Of a DNA stretch of 64,000 nt, positions 8,263-16,272 are shown piece by piece; the stretch's first letter is position 1, and every line of letters begins with the position of its first letter. A program made the position numbers and the translations under genes. Below the pieces are notes generated by a model, which saw only the letters and a program-made list of their open reading frames with translations, ran no database searches and was not told the origin of the DNA. This DNA is from Streptomyces collinus Tu 365. Lineage in GTDB: Bacteria > Actinomycetota > Actinomycetes > Streptomycetales > Streptomycetaceae. The stretch covers positions 6,902,170 through 6,966,169 of the forward strand of contig NC_021985.1 of the NCBI RefSeq assembly GCF_000444875.1, in the 5' to 3' direction.

Positions 8263-9285
8263 ATGACTGCACGGCAGGCCGGGCACGTCTCGGCGGACGA
8301 CGCGCCGCCCGGACTCCAGGAGCGCTTCGACGACACGATCGCGCGCGACCAGCGGATCGAACCGCGCGACTGGATGCCGGACGGTTACCGCAGGACGCTG
8401 ATCCGCCAGATCGCCCAGCACGCGCACTCCGAGATCATCGGCATGCAGCCGGAGGGCGAGTGGATCACCCGCGCGCCGTCGCTGCGCCGCAAGGCCATCC
8501 TGTTCGCCAAGGTCCAGGACGAGGCCGGCCACGGTCTCTACCTGTACTCGGCCGCCGAGACCCTCGGCGCCGACCGCGCCGACCTGACCGAGCGGCTGAT
8601 CGAGGGCCGCCAGAAGTACTCCTCGATCTTCAACTACCCGACCGCGTCCTTCGCCGACGTCGGCGTCATCGGCTGGTTCGTGGACGGCGCCGCCATCTGC
8701 AACCAGGTGCCGCTGTGCCGCAGCAGCTACGGGCCCTACGCCCGGGCCATGGTCCGCATCTGCAAGGAGGAGTCCTTCCACCAGCGGCAGGGCTACGAAC
8801 TGCTGATGACCATGATGCGCGGCACCGATGCCCAGCGCGCCATGGTCCAAGGCGCCGTGGACCGCTGGTGGTGGCCGTCGCTGATGATGTTCGGCCCGCC
8901 CGACGACGCCTCGCCCAACTCGGCGCAGTCCATGGCCTGGAAGATCAAGCGGCACAGCAACGACGAACTGCGCCGGCGCTTCGTCGACATGACCGTGCCC
9001 CAGGCCGAGAAGCTCGGCGTCACCCTGCCCGACCCCGAGCTGCGCTGGAACGAGGAGAGCGGCCGCTACGACTTCGGCACCCCCGACTGGTCCGAGCTCA
9101 AGCGGGTGATCAGCGGCGACGGGCCGTGCAACGACGAGCGGGTGGCCAGGCGCCGCACCGCGCACGAGGACGGCGCCTGGGTGCGCGAGGCGGCCGCGGC
9201 ACACGCGGCCAAGCAGGCGGCCAGGACCACGGCCGGGACGGACACCGGGGCGGACACCCGGACGAAGAAGGGTGCGGCGGCATGA
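8263..9285 (+). CDS. paaA: Phenylacetyl-CoA epoxidase catalytic subunit PaaA
   Basis: The catalytic alpha subunit of the 1,2-phenylacetyl-CoA epoxidase (PaaABCE), a bacterial di-iron multicomponent monooxygenase that opens aerobic phenylacetate degradation. Di-iron ligand segments are visible in KVQDEAGH and KEESFHQRQGYE. At 340 residues it is near the usual length, with an Ala/Thr/Lys-rich tail. The ATG at 8263 is preferred over ATG 8224, which lies immediately before the operator and within the promoter. The stop overlaps the paaB start (ATGA). PaaK ligase and the ring-opening and beta-oxidation genes are not in this window. Confidence 0.95.
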   Translation: MTARQAGHVSADDAPPGLQERFDDTIARDQRIEPRDWMPDGYRRTLIRQIAQHAHSEIIGMQPEGEWITRAPSLRRKAILFAKVQDEAGHGLYLYSAAETLGADRADLTERLIEGRQKYSSIFNYPTASFADVGVIGWFVDGAAICNQVPLCRSSYGPYARAMVRICKEESFHQRQGYELLMTMMRGTDAQRAMVQGAVDRWWWPSLMMFGPPDDASPNSAQSMAWKIKRHSNDELRRRFVDMTVPQAEKLGVTLPDPELRWNEESGRYDFGTPDWSELKRVISGDGPCNDERVARRRTAHEDGAWVREAAAAHAAKQAARTTAGTDTGADTRTKKGAAA

Positions 9286-9584
9286 GCGAGACGCAGACGA
9301 AGCGGGACGGCTGGCCGCTGTACGAGGTCTTCGTGCGCGGCAAGCGCGGGCTGAACCACGTGCACGTCGGCTCCCTGCACGCCGCCGACGACCGGATGGC
9401 CCTCACCCACGCCCGCGACCTGTACACCCGGCGCAACGAGGGCGTCAGCATCTGGGTCGTGCGCTCCGAGCACATCGCCGCCTCCACACGCGACGAGAAG
9501 GACCCCTTCTTCGACCCGAGCGCCGACAAGGTCTACCGCCACCCCACCTTCTACGACATCCCCGACGACGTCCCGCACATCTAG
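9282..9584 (+). CDS. paaB: Phenylacetyl-CoA epoxidase subunit PaaB
   Basis: A 100-residue small subunit of the epoxidase, thought to bridge the PaaA-PaaC subcomplexes. The family signature is clear in WPLYEVFVRGKRGLNHVHVGSLHA, in ALTHARDLYTRRNEG and in SIWVVRSEHI, and the C-terminal YRHPTFYDIPDDVPHI is typical. It starts within the paaA stop codon (ATGA overlap) and lies 9 bases before paaC. Confidence 0.95.
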   Translation: MSETQTKRDGWPLYEVFVRGKRGLNHVHVGSLHAADDRMALTHARDLYTRRNEGVSIWVVRSEHIAASTRDEKDPFFDPSADKVYRHPTFYDIPDDVPHI

Positions 9585-9593
9585 GAGCAGGTC

Positions 9594-10427
9594 ATGAGTG
9601 ACGACCACGTCTACCTGTCCCTGGCCGAGGGACACGACGACAGCGACGCCCGCTGGGCCTTCGGCACCGGCTTCGAGGACCCGCTGCACGGCGTGAGCAC
9701 CGCCGTCCCCGAGGGCGTCGACCGGGCCGAACTGGCCGCCACCTGCCTCGCGCTCGGTGACGACGCCCTCGTCACCGCCCAGCGGCTGGCCGAGTGGACC
9801 ACCCGCGCCCCGGAGCTGGAGGAGGAGGTCGCCCTGGCCAACCTGGGCCTCGACCTGCTCGGCCAGGCCCGGCTGCTGTACGCCCGCTGCGGCCAGGTCG
9901 ACGGCACCGGACGCGACGAGGACGCCTACGCCTACTTCCGCGACGCGGACGACTTCCGCAACGTCACCCTCGCCGAGCTGCCCAACGGGGACTTCGCGTT
10001 CTCCATGGCCCGGCTGCTGCTCCTCGCCAGCTGGCGGCTGGCCCACTTCGAGCGGCTGGCCGGCTCCGCCGACCCGGTGCTCGCCGCCGTCGCCGCCAAG
10101 GGCGTCAAGGAGCTGACCTACCACCGGCAGTACGCCGCCGAGTGGGTCGTCCGGCTCGGCGACGGCACCGAGGAGTCCCACCGGCGCATGCAGGCCGGCC
10201 TCGACGAGGTCGTCCCGCACCTGCGCGAGCTGACCGCGGCGCACGACGCCGGGGAGCCGGTCCTCGCCGTGCTGCGGCAGGTCGCCGACGCGGCCGGCCT
10301 CACCCTGCCCGGCCTGCCGGCCGAGCCGGCCGGTTCCGGCCGCGCGGGCGCCCACACCGCCCACCTCGCCCCGCTGCTCGCGGAACTCCAGAGCGTGGCC
10401 CGCGCCCACCCGGAGGCGACATGGTGA
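9594..10427 (+). CDS. paaC: Phenylacetyl-CoA epoxidase structural subunit PaaC
   Basis: A 277-residue ferritin-fold partner of PaaA that lacks catalytic activity and stabilises the complex. Family segments include ALGDDALVTAQRLAEW, LANLGLDLLGQARLLY and VKELTYHRQYAAEWVVRLGDGTEES. A GGAGCAG ribosome-binding site precedes the ATG. The gene overlaps paaD by 7 bases. Length and order match other actinobacterial paa operons. Confidence 0.95.
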   Translation: MSDDHVYLSLAEGHDDSDARWAFGTGFEDPLHGVSTAVPEGVDRAELAATCLALGDDALVTAQRLAEWTTRAPELEEEVALANLGLDLLGQARLLYARCGQVDGTGRDEDAYAYFRDADDFRNVTLAELPNGDFAFSMARLLLLASWRLAHFERLAGSADPVLAAVAAKGVKELTYHRQYAAEWVVRLGDGTEESHRRMQAGLDEVVPHLRELTAAHDAGEPVLAVLRQVADAAGLTLPGLPAEPAGSGRAGAHTAHLAPLLAELQSVARAHPEATW

Positions 10428-10936
10428 CCACCCTCACCGAAGCCCGGCGCGCCCGGCACCTCGCCGAGCAGGTGCCCGACCCCGAACTGCCCATGCTCAC
10501 CCTCGCCGACCTCGGCGTGCTCAGGGACGTGCGGGTGACCCCCGAGGGCACGGTCGTCGCCGACCTCACCCCCACCTACTCCGGCTGCCCGGCCATGTCC
10601 GAGATGCGGGCCGACGTGGCCGCCCGGCTCAGGGGCGCCGGCTACCAGCGCGTCGAGGTGCGCACGGTCCTCGACCCGCCCTGGACCACCGACTGGATCA
10701 CCCCCGAGGGCCGCCGCAAGCTCGCCGAGCACGGCATCGCACCCCCGGGACCCGCGCCGCGCCCGGCCCCCGGCCCCGTGCCGCTGGTCCTGTCGGCGAC
10801 CCGCCGCACCGTGCCCTGCCCGCGCTGCGGCGCCACGGACACGGAGGAGACCTCCCGCTTCGGCGCCACCTCCTGCAAGGCGCTGTGGCGCTGCCGCGCC
10901 TGCCGCGAACCGTTCGAGTACGTCAAGGAGATCTGA
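10421..10936 (+). CDS. paaD: PaaD, MIP18-family Fe-S assembly factor of the epoxidase
   Basis: A 171-residue protein with an N-terminal MIP18/DUF59 domain (VPDPELPMLTLADLGVLRDV, TPTYSGCPAM) and a C-terminal four-cysteine zinc-ribbon-like segment (CPRCG ... CRAC). PaaD is needed for epoxidase activity, probably in Fe-S or di-iron centre maturation. ATG 10421 and GTG 10424 are both possible starts and differ by one residue. The stop overlaps the paaE ATG. Confidence 0.93.
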   Translation: MVTTLTEARRARHLAEQVPDPELPMLTLADLGVLRDVRVTPEGTVVADLTPTYSGCPAMSEMRADVAARLRGAGYQRVEVRTVLDPPWTTDWITPEGRRKLAEHGIAPPGPAPRPAPGPVPLVLSATRRTVPCPRCGATDTEETSRFGATSCKALWRCRACREPFEYVKEI

Positions 10937-12054
10937 TGGAGGACCTGTTGGCGCCCGCCGACGCGGCCCCCGCCCCGGTGCGCCGCACCCGCCGCCGCCC
11001 GGCCTTCCACACCCTGCGGGTGGCGGCCGTACAGCGGCTGTGCGAGGACGCGGTCGCGGTGAGCTTCGACGTACCCGCCGAACTGGCCGAGGAGTTCGCC
11101 TTCGAACCCGGCCAGTCGCTCACCCTGCGCCGCCGGGTGGACGGCCGCGACGAGCGCCGCTCCTACTCGATCTGCTCCCCGGCCGGCACCCGGCCCCGGA
11201 TCGGCGTACGGGTGGTCCCCGGCGGCCTGTTCTCCTCCTGGCTGGTCGACGAGGTCGCCCCGGGCGACACCGTCGAGGTGATGGGCCCCGTCGGCGCCTT
11301 CACCCCCGACCTGACCGTGCCCGGCCACCACGTGCTGATCGCCGCCGGCTCGGGCATCACCCCGATGGTCTCCATCGCCGAGTCCGTCCTCGCCGCCGAC
11401 CCGGCCTCCCGGGTCACCCTCTTCTACGGCAACCGCCGCACCGACTCGGTGATGTTCGCCGACGAACTCGCCGACCTCAAGGACCTGTACCCGGCCCGCT
11501 TCCAGCTCGCGCACGTCCTGTCCCGGGAACCGCGCGAGGCCGATCTGCTCAGCGGCCGCCTGGACGGCGAACGGCTGGCCGCGCTCGTCGACGGCCTGGT
11601 CGACGTCCCCACCGCCGACCACTGGTGGCTGTGCGGCCCGCACGGCATGGTCCTCGACGCCCAGCGGGTGCTGTCCGGGCTCGGCGTCCCCGCCGACCGG
11701 ATCCACCAGGAACTCTTCTTCGCCGGCGAGGAACCCGTCGCCCCCGTCCGGCACGCCGAGCCCCGCGCGGACGGCCCGGTCAGCGAGGTCACCCTCGTCC
11801 TGGACGGCCGTTCCACCACCTCCCCGCTCTCCCGCGAGGCCACGATCCTGGACTCCGCCGCCCGGGTCCGCCCCGACCTGCCCTTCGCCTGCAAGGGCGG
11901 CGTCTGCGGCACCTGCCGCGCCCACATCACCGAGGGCAAGGCCGACATGCGCCGCAACTACGCCCTCGAACCCGCCGAGGTCGACGCGGGCTACGTGCTG
12001 ACCTGCCAGTCCTACCCCGTCTCCGACACCCTCACCGTCGACTTCGACAGCTGA
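10936..12054 (+). CDS. paaE: Phenylacetyl-CoA epoxidase reductase PaaE
   Basis: A 372-residue electron-transfer component that passes electrons from NADPH through FAD to a plant-type 2Fe-2S centre and on to PaaA. The N-terminal FAD-binding segment carries RRSYSICSP. The NAD(P) domain follows (IAAGSGITPMVSI). The C-terminal ferredoxin has the CKGGVCGTC cysteines and a final cysteine in VLTCQSYP. The start is the ATG overlapping the paaD TGA. It is the last gene of the operon and is followed by a strong terminator. Confidence 0.95.
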   Translation: MEDLLAPADAAPAPVRRTRRRPAFHTLRVAAVQRLCEDAVAVSFDVPAELAEEFAFEPGQSLTLRRRVDGRDERRSYSICSPAGTRPRIGVRVVPGGLFSSWLVDEVAPGDTVEVMGPVGAFTPDLTVPGHHVLIAAGSGITPMVSIAESVLAADPASRVTLFYGNRRTDSVMFADELADLKDLYPARFQLAHVLSREPREADLLSGRLDGERLAALVDGLVDVPTADHWWLCGPHGMVLDAQRVLSGLGVPADRIHQELFFAGEEPVAPVRHAEPRADGPVSEVTLVLDGRSTTSPLSREATILDSAARVRPDLPFACKGGVCGTCRAHITEGKADMRRNYALEPAEVDAGYVLTCQSYPVSDTLTVDFDS

Positions 12055-12068
12055 CCGGGCCGGCGGAC

Positions 12069-12106
12069 GGCACCCCCGGCCCATGACCCGGGCCGGGGGT
12101 GCCTTT
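12069..12106 (+). terminator. Rho-independent terminator of paaABCDE
   Basis: A perfect 14-bp stem (GGCACCCCCGGCCC with its complement) around a 7-base loop, followed by TTT, 14 bases after the paaE stop. Confidence 0.9.
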
Positions 12107-12158
12107 GCGCAATCCTGACCGGCAGCTCCTCTGGCCGACTCACCGCCCGCCGGGTTCC

Positions 12159-14120
12159 ATGGTCAAGGTGACGAGGATCCGACGTGAGGTACTGACCCTG
12201 CCCGCTGCCCGGTTGGGCCCCGACAACCCCCTGCCGCCGCTGAGCCCCCTCGACGAGGTCCACCGCATCGACGACCGGGAACGGGACGACATGCCCCGGG
12301 ACATGGCCCGGCAGCTCGGCCTCGACCCCCTGCACAGCCTGCTGCCCGAACGCGTCCGCGACGGGTACGGCAGAACCCGCGAACCGATGTCCCTGGACGC
12401 GCTGGTGATCGAGAACGACCGGCTGCGCGCCACCGTCCTGCCCGGCCTGGGCGGCCGCGTCGCCTCCCTCGTCCACCTGCCCACCGGCCGCGAACTCCTC
12501 TACCGCAACCCGGTGTTCCAGCCCGCCGGCTTCGCCCTCAACGGCGCCTGGTACTCCGGCGGCATCGAGTGGAACATCGGTGCCACCGGCCACACCGCCC
12601 TCTCCTGCGCCCCCCTGCACGCCGCCTTGGTGCCCGCCCCCGACGGCGGGCAGATGCTGCGCCTGTGGGAGTGGGAGCGGCTGCGCGACCTGCCGTTCCA
12701 GGTCGACCTGTGGCTCCCGGACGGCTCCGACTTCCTCTTCGTCGGCGTCCGCGTCCGCAACCCGCACGAGCGCCCGGTCCCCACCTACTGGTGGTCCAAC
12801 ACCGCCGTCCCCGAGGACGTACGCGTCCTCGCCCCGGCCGAGGAGGCCTGGCACTTCGGCTACGAGCGCCGGCTGCGCCGGGTGCCCGTCCCCGCCCACG
12901 ACGGCATCGACCGCACCTACCCGCTCGACAGCCCCCATCCCGCCGACTGGTTCTACGAGGTACCCGACGGCCGGCGCCGCTGGATCGCCGCGCCGGCCGC
13001 GGACGGCCGCGGCCTGGTGCAGACCTCCACCGACGTGCTGCGCGGCCGCAAGCTGTTCGTGTGGGGCCACGGACCGGGCGGCCGGCGCTGGCAGGACTGG
13101 CTCACCGAACCCGGCACCGGCGGCTACTGCGAGGTCCAGGCCGGACTCGCCCGCACCCAGCTCGAACACGTCCGCCTGGAACCGGAGAGCGAGGTGTCCT
13201 GGCTGGAGGCGTACGGCCCGCTCGACACACCCCGCGAGGGGGAGTGGAGCGAGGTCGTGCGGACGGCGGAGGAGCGGCTGGCCGCCGTGCTGCCGCGCCG
13301 GCGCGTGGAGGAGGCGTACGCGGCCTGGAAGCCGTACGCCGACACCGAACCCGGCGAGCGCCTGGCCACCGGCTCCGGCTGGGGCGCGCTGGAAGTGCTG
13401 CGCGCCGACTGGAAACTGCCCGGCACCCCGTTCCCCGAGTCCACGCTCGGCGAGGACCAGGCGCCCTGGGCCGAACTGCTGCGCACCGGCTGTCTGCCCG
13501 AACCGCGCCGGGTCCGCCCGCCGCACCCGACCCTGGTCGCCCCGCACTGGCGGGACATGCTGGAGACCGCCCCCGCCACCCCGCACACCGAGTACCACCT
13601 CGGCGTCGCCCAGTGGCACGCGGGCGACCGCGCCCAGGCCGTCCGCAGCTGGGAACGCGCCCTCCCGCTCGCCCCCTCGCAGTGGCCGCTGCTGCGCTGC
13701 CTCGGCGTCGCCGACCAGGAGTCGGGCCACCTGGAACGCGCCGCCGACCGGTACGCGGAAGCCTTCGAGGACCTGTGCCGCGAACGGCGGGACGACGGCG
13801 AGACCTGGACGGCCGCCGTGGCCGCGCTCGGCCGCGAGACCCTCCAGGCGCTGCTGCGCGCTCGCCGCACGGCGGACGCCCGCGCCGTGTGGGAGCGGCT
13901 GCTGCCCGCCGTCCGCCGGCGCGGCCGGTTCCGGCTGCTGGAGGCCGAACTGCTGCTCGCCGAGGGCCGCCGGGCCGAGGCCCTCGCCGTCCTCGGGCCG
14001 GACCTGGAGGTGGCGGACCTGCGCGAGGGGGAGGACGTGCTCGGCCGGCTGTGGGCCCGGCTCACCGACGAGCCGCTGCCCGCCCGGCACGACTTCCGGA
14101 TGCGACCGGACACGCCCTGA
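12159..14120 (+). CDS. DUF5107 aldose-epimerase-like protein with C-terminal TPR region
   Basis: A 653-residue protein. The N-terminal two thirds resemble the DUF5107 galactose-mutarotase-like beta-sandwich (LRATVLPGLGGRVASLVHLPTGRELLYRNPVFQP, GGIEWNIG). The last third is helical with tetratricopeptide-like pairs (HLGVAQWHAGDRAQAVRSWERAL, then LLRCLGVADQESGHLERAADRYAEAF). Such proteins are common in Streptomyces and are usually taken to act in sugar metabolism, but the reaction is unknown. I prefer ATG 12159 because the upstream ATG 12099 lies inside the paaE terminator stem. Its stop codon is part of an inverted repeat shared with the convergent VOC gene. Confidence 0.8.
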   Translation: MVKVTRIRREVLTLPAARLGPDNPLPPLSPLDEVHRIDDRERDDMPRDMARQLGLDPLHSLLPERVRDGYGRTREPMSLDALVIENDRLRATVLPGLGGRVASLVHLPTGRELLYRNPVFQPAGFALNGAWYSGGIEWNIGATGHTALSCAPLHAALVPAPDGGQMLRLWEWERLRDLPFQVDLWLPDGSDFLFVGVRVRNPHERPVPTYWWSNTAVPEDVRVLAPAEEAWHFGYERRLRRVPVPAHDGIDRTYPLDSPHPADWFYEVPDGRRRWIAAPAADGRGLVQTSTDVLRGRKLFVWGHGPGGRRWQDWLTEPGTGGYCEVQAGLARTQLEHVRLEPESEVSWLEAYGPLDTPREGEWSEVVRTAEERLAAVLPRRRVEEAYAAWKPYADTEPGERLATGSGWGALEVLRADWKLPGTPFPESTLGEDQAPWAELLRTGCLPEPRRVRPPHPTLVAPHWRDMLETAPATPHTEYHLGVAQWHAGDRAQAVRSWERALPLAPSQWPLLRCLGVADQESGHLERAADRYAEAFEDLCRERRDDGETWTAAVAALGRETLQALLRARRTADARAVWERLLPAVRRRGRFRLLEAELLLAEGRRAEALAVLGPDLEVADLREGEDVLGRLWARLTDEPLPARHDFRMRPDTP

Positions 14121-14137
14121 CCGGCGCGGCCGGTCAG
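14117..14137. terminator. Bidirectional hairpin containing both stop codons
   Basis: The arms CTGACCGG (14117-14124) and CCGGTCAG (14130-14137) are perfect complements with a 5-base loop. The TGA of the DUF5107 gene lies in the left arm and the TGA of the convergent VOC gene in the right arm. Confidence 0.6.
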
Positions 14138-14481
14138 CCGGACTGGTCGACGTACTCGAAGACCGAACCGTCCGGATGCATCGCGAGCAGGTTCCGGCCC
14201 GCCGGGGTCGGCACCGGCCCCGCGATGATCCGGGCGCCCAGAGCCGTCAGCAGCCGGTGCGCCTCGGCCACGTCCTTCACCGCGATCGTGGCCGCCACCT
14301 TGCGCAGCACCTCCAGCTCCGCCTCGGGCCCGCTCATCAGCAGGAAGGAGCCGATCGCGGCGACCTGGACGCCGCCGCGCTCGAAGCGCTGTGCCGTGCC
14401 GCCCGTAAGACGTTCGTAGAAGGGGATCGCGGTGTCGAGGTCATCGACGCAGATGCGCAGCGAGGCGCCCAGAATCTCCAT
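14134..14481 (-). CDS. VOC (glyoxalase/bleomycin-resistance) family protein
   Basis: A 115-residue vicinal-oxygen-chelate protein of one beta-alpha-beta-beta-beta module pair. Features are LRICVDDLDTAIPFYERLTGG at the N-terminus, VKDVAEAHRLLTALGARII in the middle and a C-terminal MHPDGSVFEYVDQ. VOC proteins act as lyases, dioxygenases or small-molecule binding resistance proteins. The role here is unknown. The start at 14481 is the conserved MEILGAS beginning. The longer reading adds 58 unrelated residues. Confidence 0.82.
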   Translation of the reverse strand: MEILGASLRICVDDLDTAIPFYERLTGGTAQRFERGGVQVAAIGSFLLMSGPEAELEVLRKVAATIAVKDVAEAHRLLTALGARIIAGPVPTPAGRNLLAMHPDGSVFEYVDQSG

Positions 14482-14588
14482 GCGCACGAGCCTAGTTGGG
14501 GCGGGGCCCGGCCCGCACCGGACGGCCGCGCGGTGCCCGGTCGCGGCCCCCGCCGTTACCCGCCGTGCCCCGCGGGTACCCGCGCGGC

Positions 14589-15026
14589 ATGGACCGTTCG
14601 GATCACCTGGAACATCTGGACAAGCACCTCGTCGAAGAACTGGCACAGGTGGCACGCGAGACGGTGCGCGACGAACTGCGCGAGCAGAGCCGCAAGCAGC
14701 GCCGCACGGCCGTGCTCTACGCCGCCTCGGGTGCCGTCGCCCTGTACGCGGGCGGTGCCCTCGCCCTCGCCCTGGGCCTGGGTCTCGCGGTGGGCCTGCC
14801 CGGCTGGGCGGCCGCCCTGATCACCGCGGCGATCCTCGGCGTGCTCGCCCAGCTGCTGCGCGGCGCCGCCCACCCGAAGCACCCGCACGGCGCGGGCCCG
14901 GGTGCCGGCGGCGCGGGGACCGTACCGGCCGGCGGACTCGGCACGCGGTACCCGCCCATGCCGTCCGAGGCCCCCTCGCCGCCCCGCCCCGGCGTCGACC
15001 CCGAGGGCCCGCACCACCGGGCCTGA
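14589..15026 (+). CDS. Phage-holin-family (DUF1469-like) small membrane protein
   Basis: A 145-residue membrane protein of the Phage_holin_3_6/DUF1469 type that is widespread in actinobacterial chromosomes and not evidence of a prophage. An N-terminal charged amphipathic region (LDKHLVEELAQVARETVRDELREQ) is followed by two hydrophobic helices (about residues 41-60 and 66-84) and a Gly/Pro-rich cytosolic tail. The start is ATG 14589. The longer reading would overlap the VOC gene promoter. Function is unknown. Confidence 0.75.
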   Translation: MDRSDHLEHLDKHLVEELAQVARETVRDELREQSRKQRRTAVLYAASGAVALYAGGALALALGLGLAVGLPGWAAALITAAILGVLAQLLRGAAHPKHPHGAGPGAGGAGTVPAGGLGTRYPPMPSEAPSPPRPGVDPEGPHHRA

Positions 15027-15040
15027 CACGCACCGGCAGC

Positions 15041-15076
15041 ACCGAGGGGCGCGGGAGACATCCCGCGCCCCTCGGT
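15041..15076. terminator. Strong bidirectional hairpin terminator
   Basis: A perfect 16-bp stem beginning ACCGAGGGGCGCGGGA with a GACA loop, placed between the convergent holin-like and F420-type genes. Confidence 0.85.
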
Positions 15077-15094
15077 CGCGTGCCGGCCGTCGTC

Positions 15095-16051
15095 TCAGCC
15101 GGTGAGCCGCGGCAGCACCTTCGTGCGGTAGAAGTCGAAGAAGCCGCGCTGGTCGGATCCGATCTGGTTGACGTACACCCGGTCGAACCCCGCGTCCGCG
15201 AACGCGCTCAGCGCGGCCACGTGCTCGTCCACGTCGTCGCCGCACACCGACTTCTCCCGGACCATGTCCTCGGTGACCAGGTCCGCGAGCTGCTCGAAGT
15301 GCCGCGGCGAGGGCAGCACCTGCCCCATCTCGCCGGGCAGCAGCTCGTTGGACCACAGCCGCCGCACCGTGCGCAGGCACTCCTCGCGGTCGGTGCCGTA
15401 GCAGACCTTCGTGCCCCCGCTCACCGGCTTGGCCCCGCCGCCGCCCTTGCGGAACCGGGTGACCATCTCCTCCTCCGGCGCCATCGTGATGTAGCCGTCG
15501 CCCACCCGGGCGGCCAGCGCCGTGGCCTTCGGGCCGAAACCGGAGATGTCGATCGGGACCGGCTCGTCGGGCACGGTGTACAGGCGGGCGTTCTCCACCG
15601 TGTAGTGCGTGCCGTGGTGGCTGACCTCCTCACCGGTGAACAGCCGCCGCATCACCTGGACGGCCTCCTCCAGCATCTCCAGGCGGACGGGCAGCGGGGG
15701 CCAGCGGTCGCCGAGGATGTGCTCGTTCAGCGCCTCGCCGGTGCCGACGCCGAGCCGGAAGCGCCCGCCGGTCATCACCGCGGTGGTCGCCGCGGCCTGC
15801 GCCAGCACCGCCGGATGGATGCGCACGGTCGGGCAGGTCACGGCCGTCTCGACGGGCAGTGACACGGCCTCCGAGAGCGCGCCGATCACCGACCAGACGA
15901 ACGGGCTCTGGCCCTGCGCGTCGTTCCACGGGTGGTAGTGGTCGGAGATCCACAGCGCCTGGAAACCGGCCTGCTCGGCCATCCGGGCCTGCTCGACCAG
16001 CTCGGCGGGGCGGTGTTCCTCGCAGGACAGGAAGTAGCCGTACTCGGGCAT
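15095..16051 (-). CDS. F420-dependent LLM-class oxidoreductase (FGD-like)
   Basis: A 318-residue TIM-barrel oxidoreductase of the luciferase-like monooxygenase superfamily, in the group close to F420-dependent glucose-6-phosphate dehydrogenase. Signatures are GYFLSCEEHRPAELVEQARMAEQAGF, WISDHYHPW, GRFRLGVGTGEALNEHI and DISGFGPKATALAARVGDGYI. The coenzyme is probably F420. The substrate is unknown. I prefer ATG (16051), which has GGAGG eight bases upstream. The GTG at 16060 would add three residues. Confidence 0.85.
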   Translation of the reverse strand: MPEYGYFLSCEEHRPAELVEQARMAEQAGFQALWISDHYHPWNDAQGQSPFVWSVIGALSEAVSLPVETAVTCPTVRIHPAVLAQAAATTAVMTGGRFRLGVGTGEALNEHILGDRWPPLPVRLEMLEEAVQVMRRLFTGEEVSHHGTHYTVENARLYTVPDEPVPIDISGFGPKATALAARVGDGYITMAPEEEMVTRFRKGGGGAKPVSGGTKVCYGTDREECLRTVRRLWSNELLPGEMGQVLPSPRHFEQLADLVTEDMVREKSVCGDDVDEHVAALSAFADAGFDRVYVNQIGSDQRGFFDFYRTKVLPRLTG

Positions 16052-16272
16052 GGGTGACACCTCCGGCGACCGGGCGGTCGGGTTCGGGGCTTGCGGGTGG
16101 GCTCCGCGGGGTCCGGCCCGGGCGGAGCGGCGCGGCCCCGGCCGGGTAACCGGGGCCGACCCGGCGAAACGCGGGGTCCCGGCGGGCGTCCGGGTGAGCC
16201 GCGCGGCGTTTGGGTGCCCCTGCCCCGGTTACGCGGAACACCTCGGAGGAGCCAGACCGCCGGAGGCGCACC

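Noticed and set aside
12099..12158. Longer start of the DUF5107 protein at ATG 12099
   Set aside because: The start would lie inside the paaE terminator stem.
14589..15026. Prophage remnant because of the phage-holin family label
   Set aside because: This family is chromosomal and common in actinobacteria, and no other phage gene is near.
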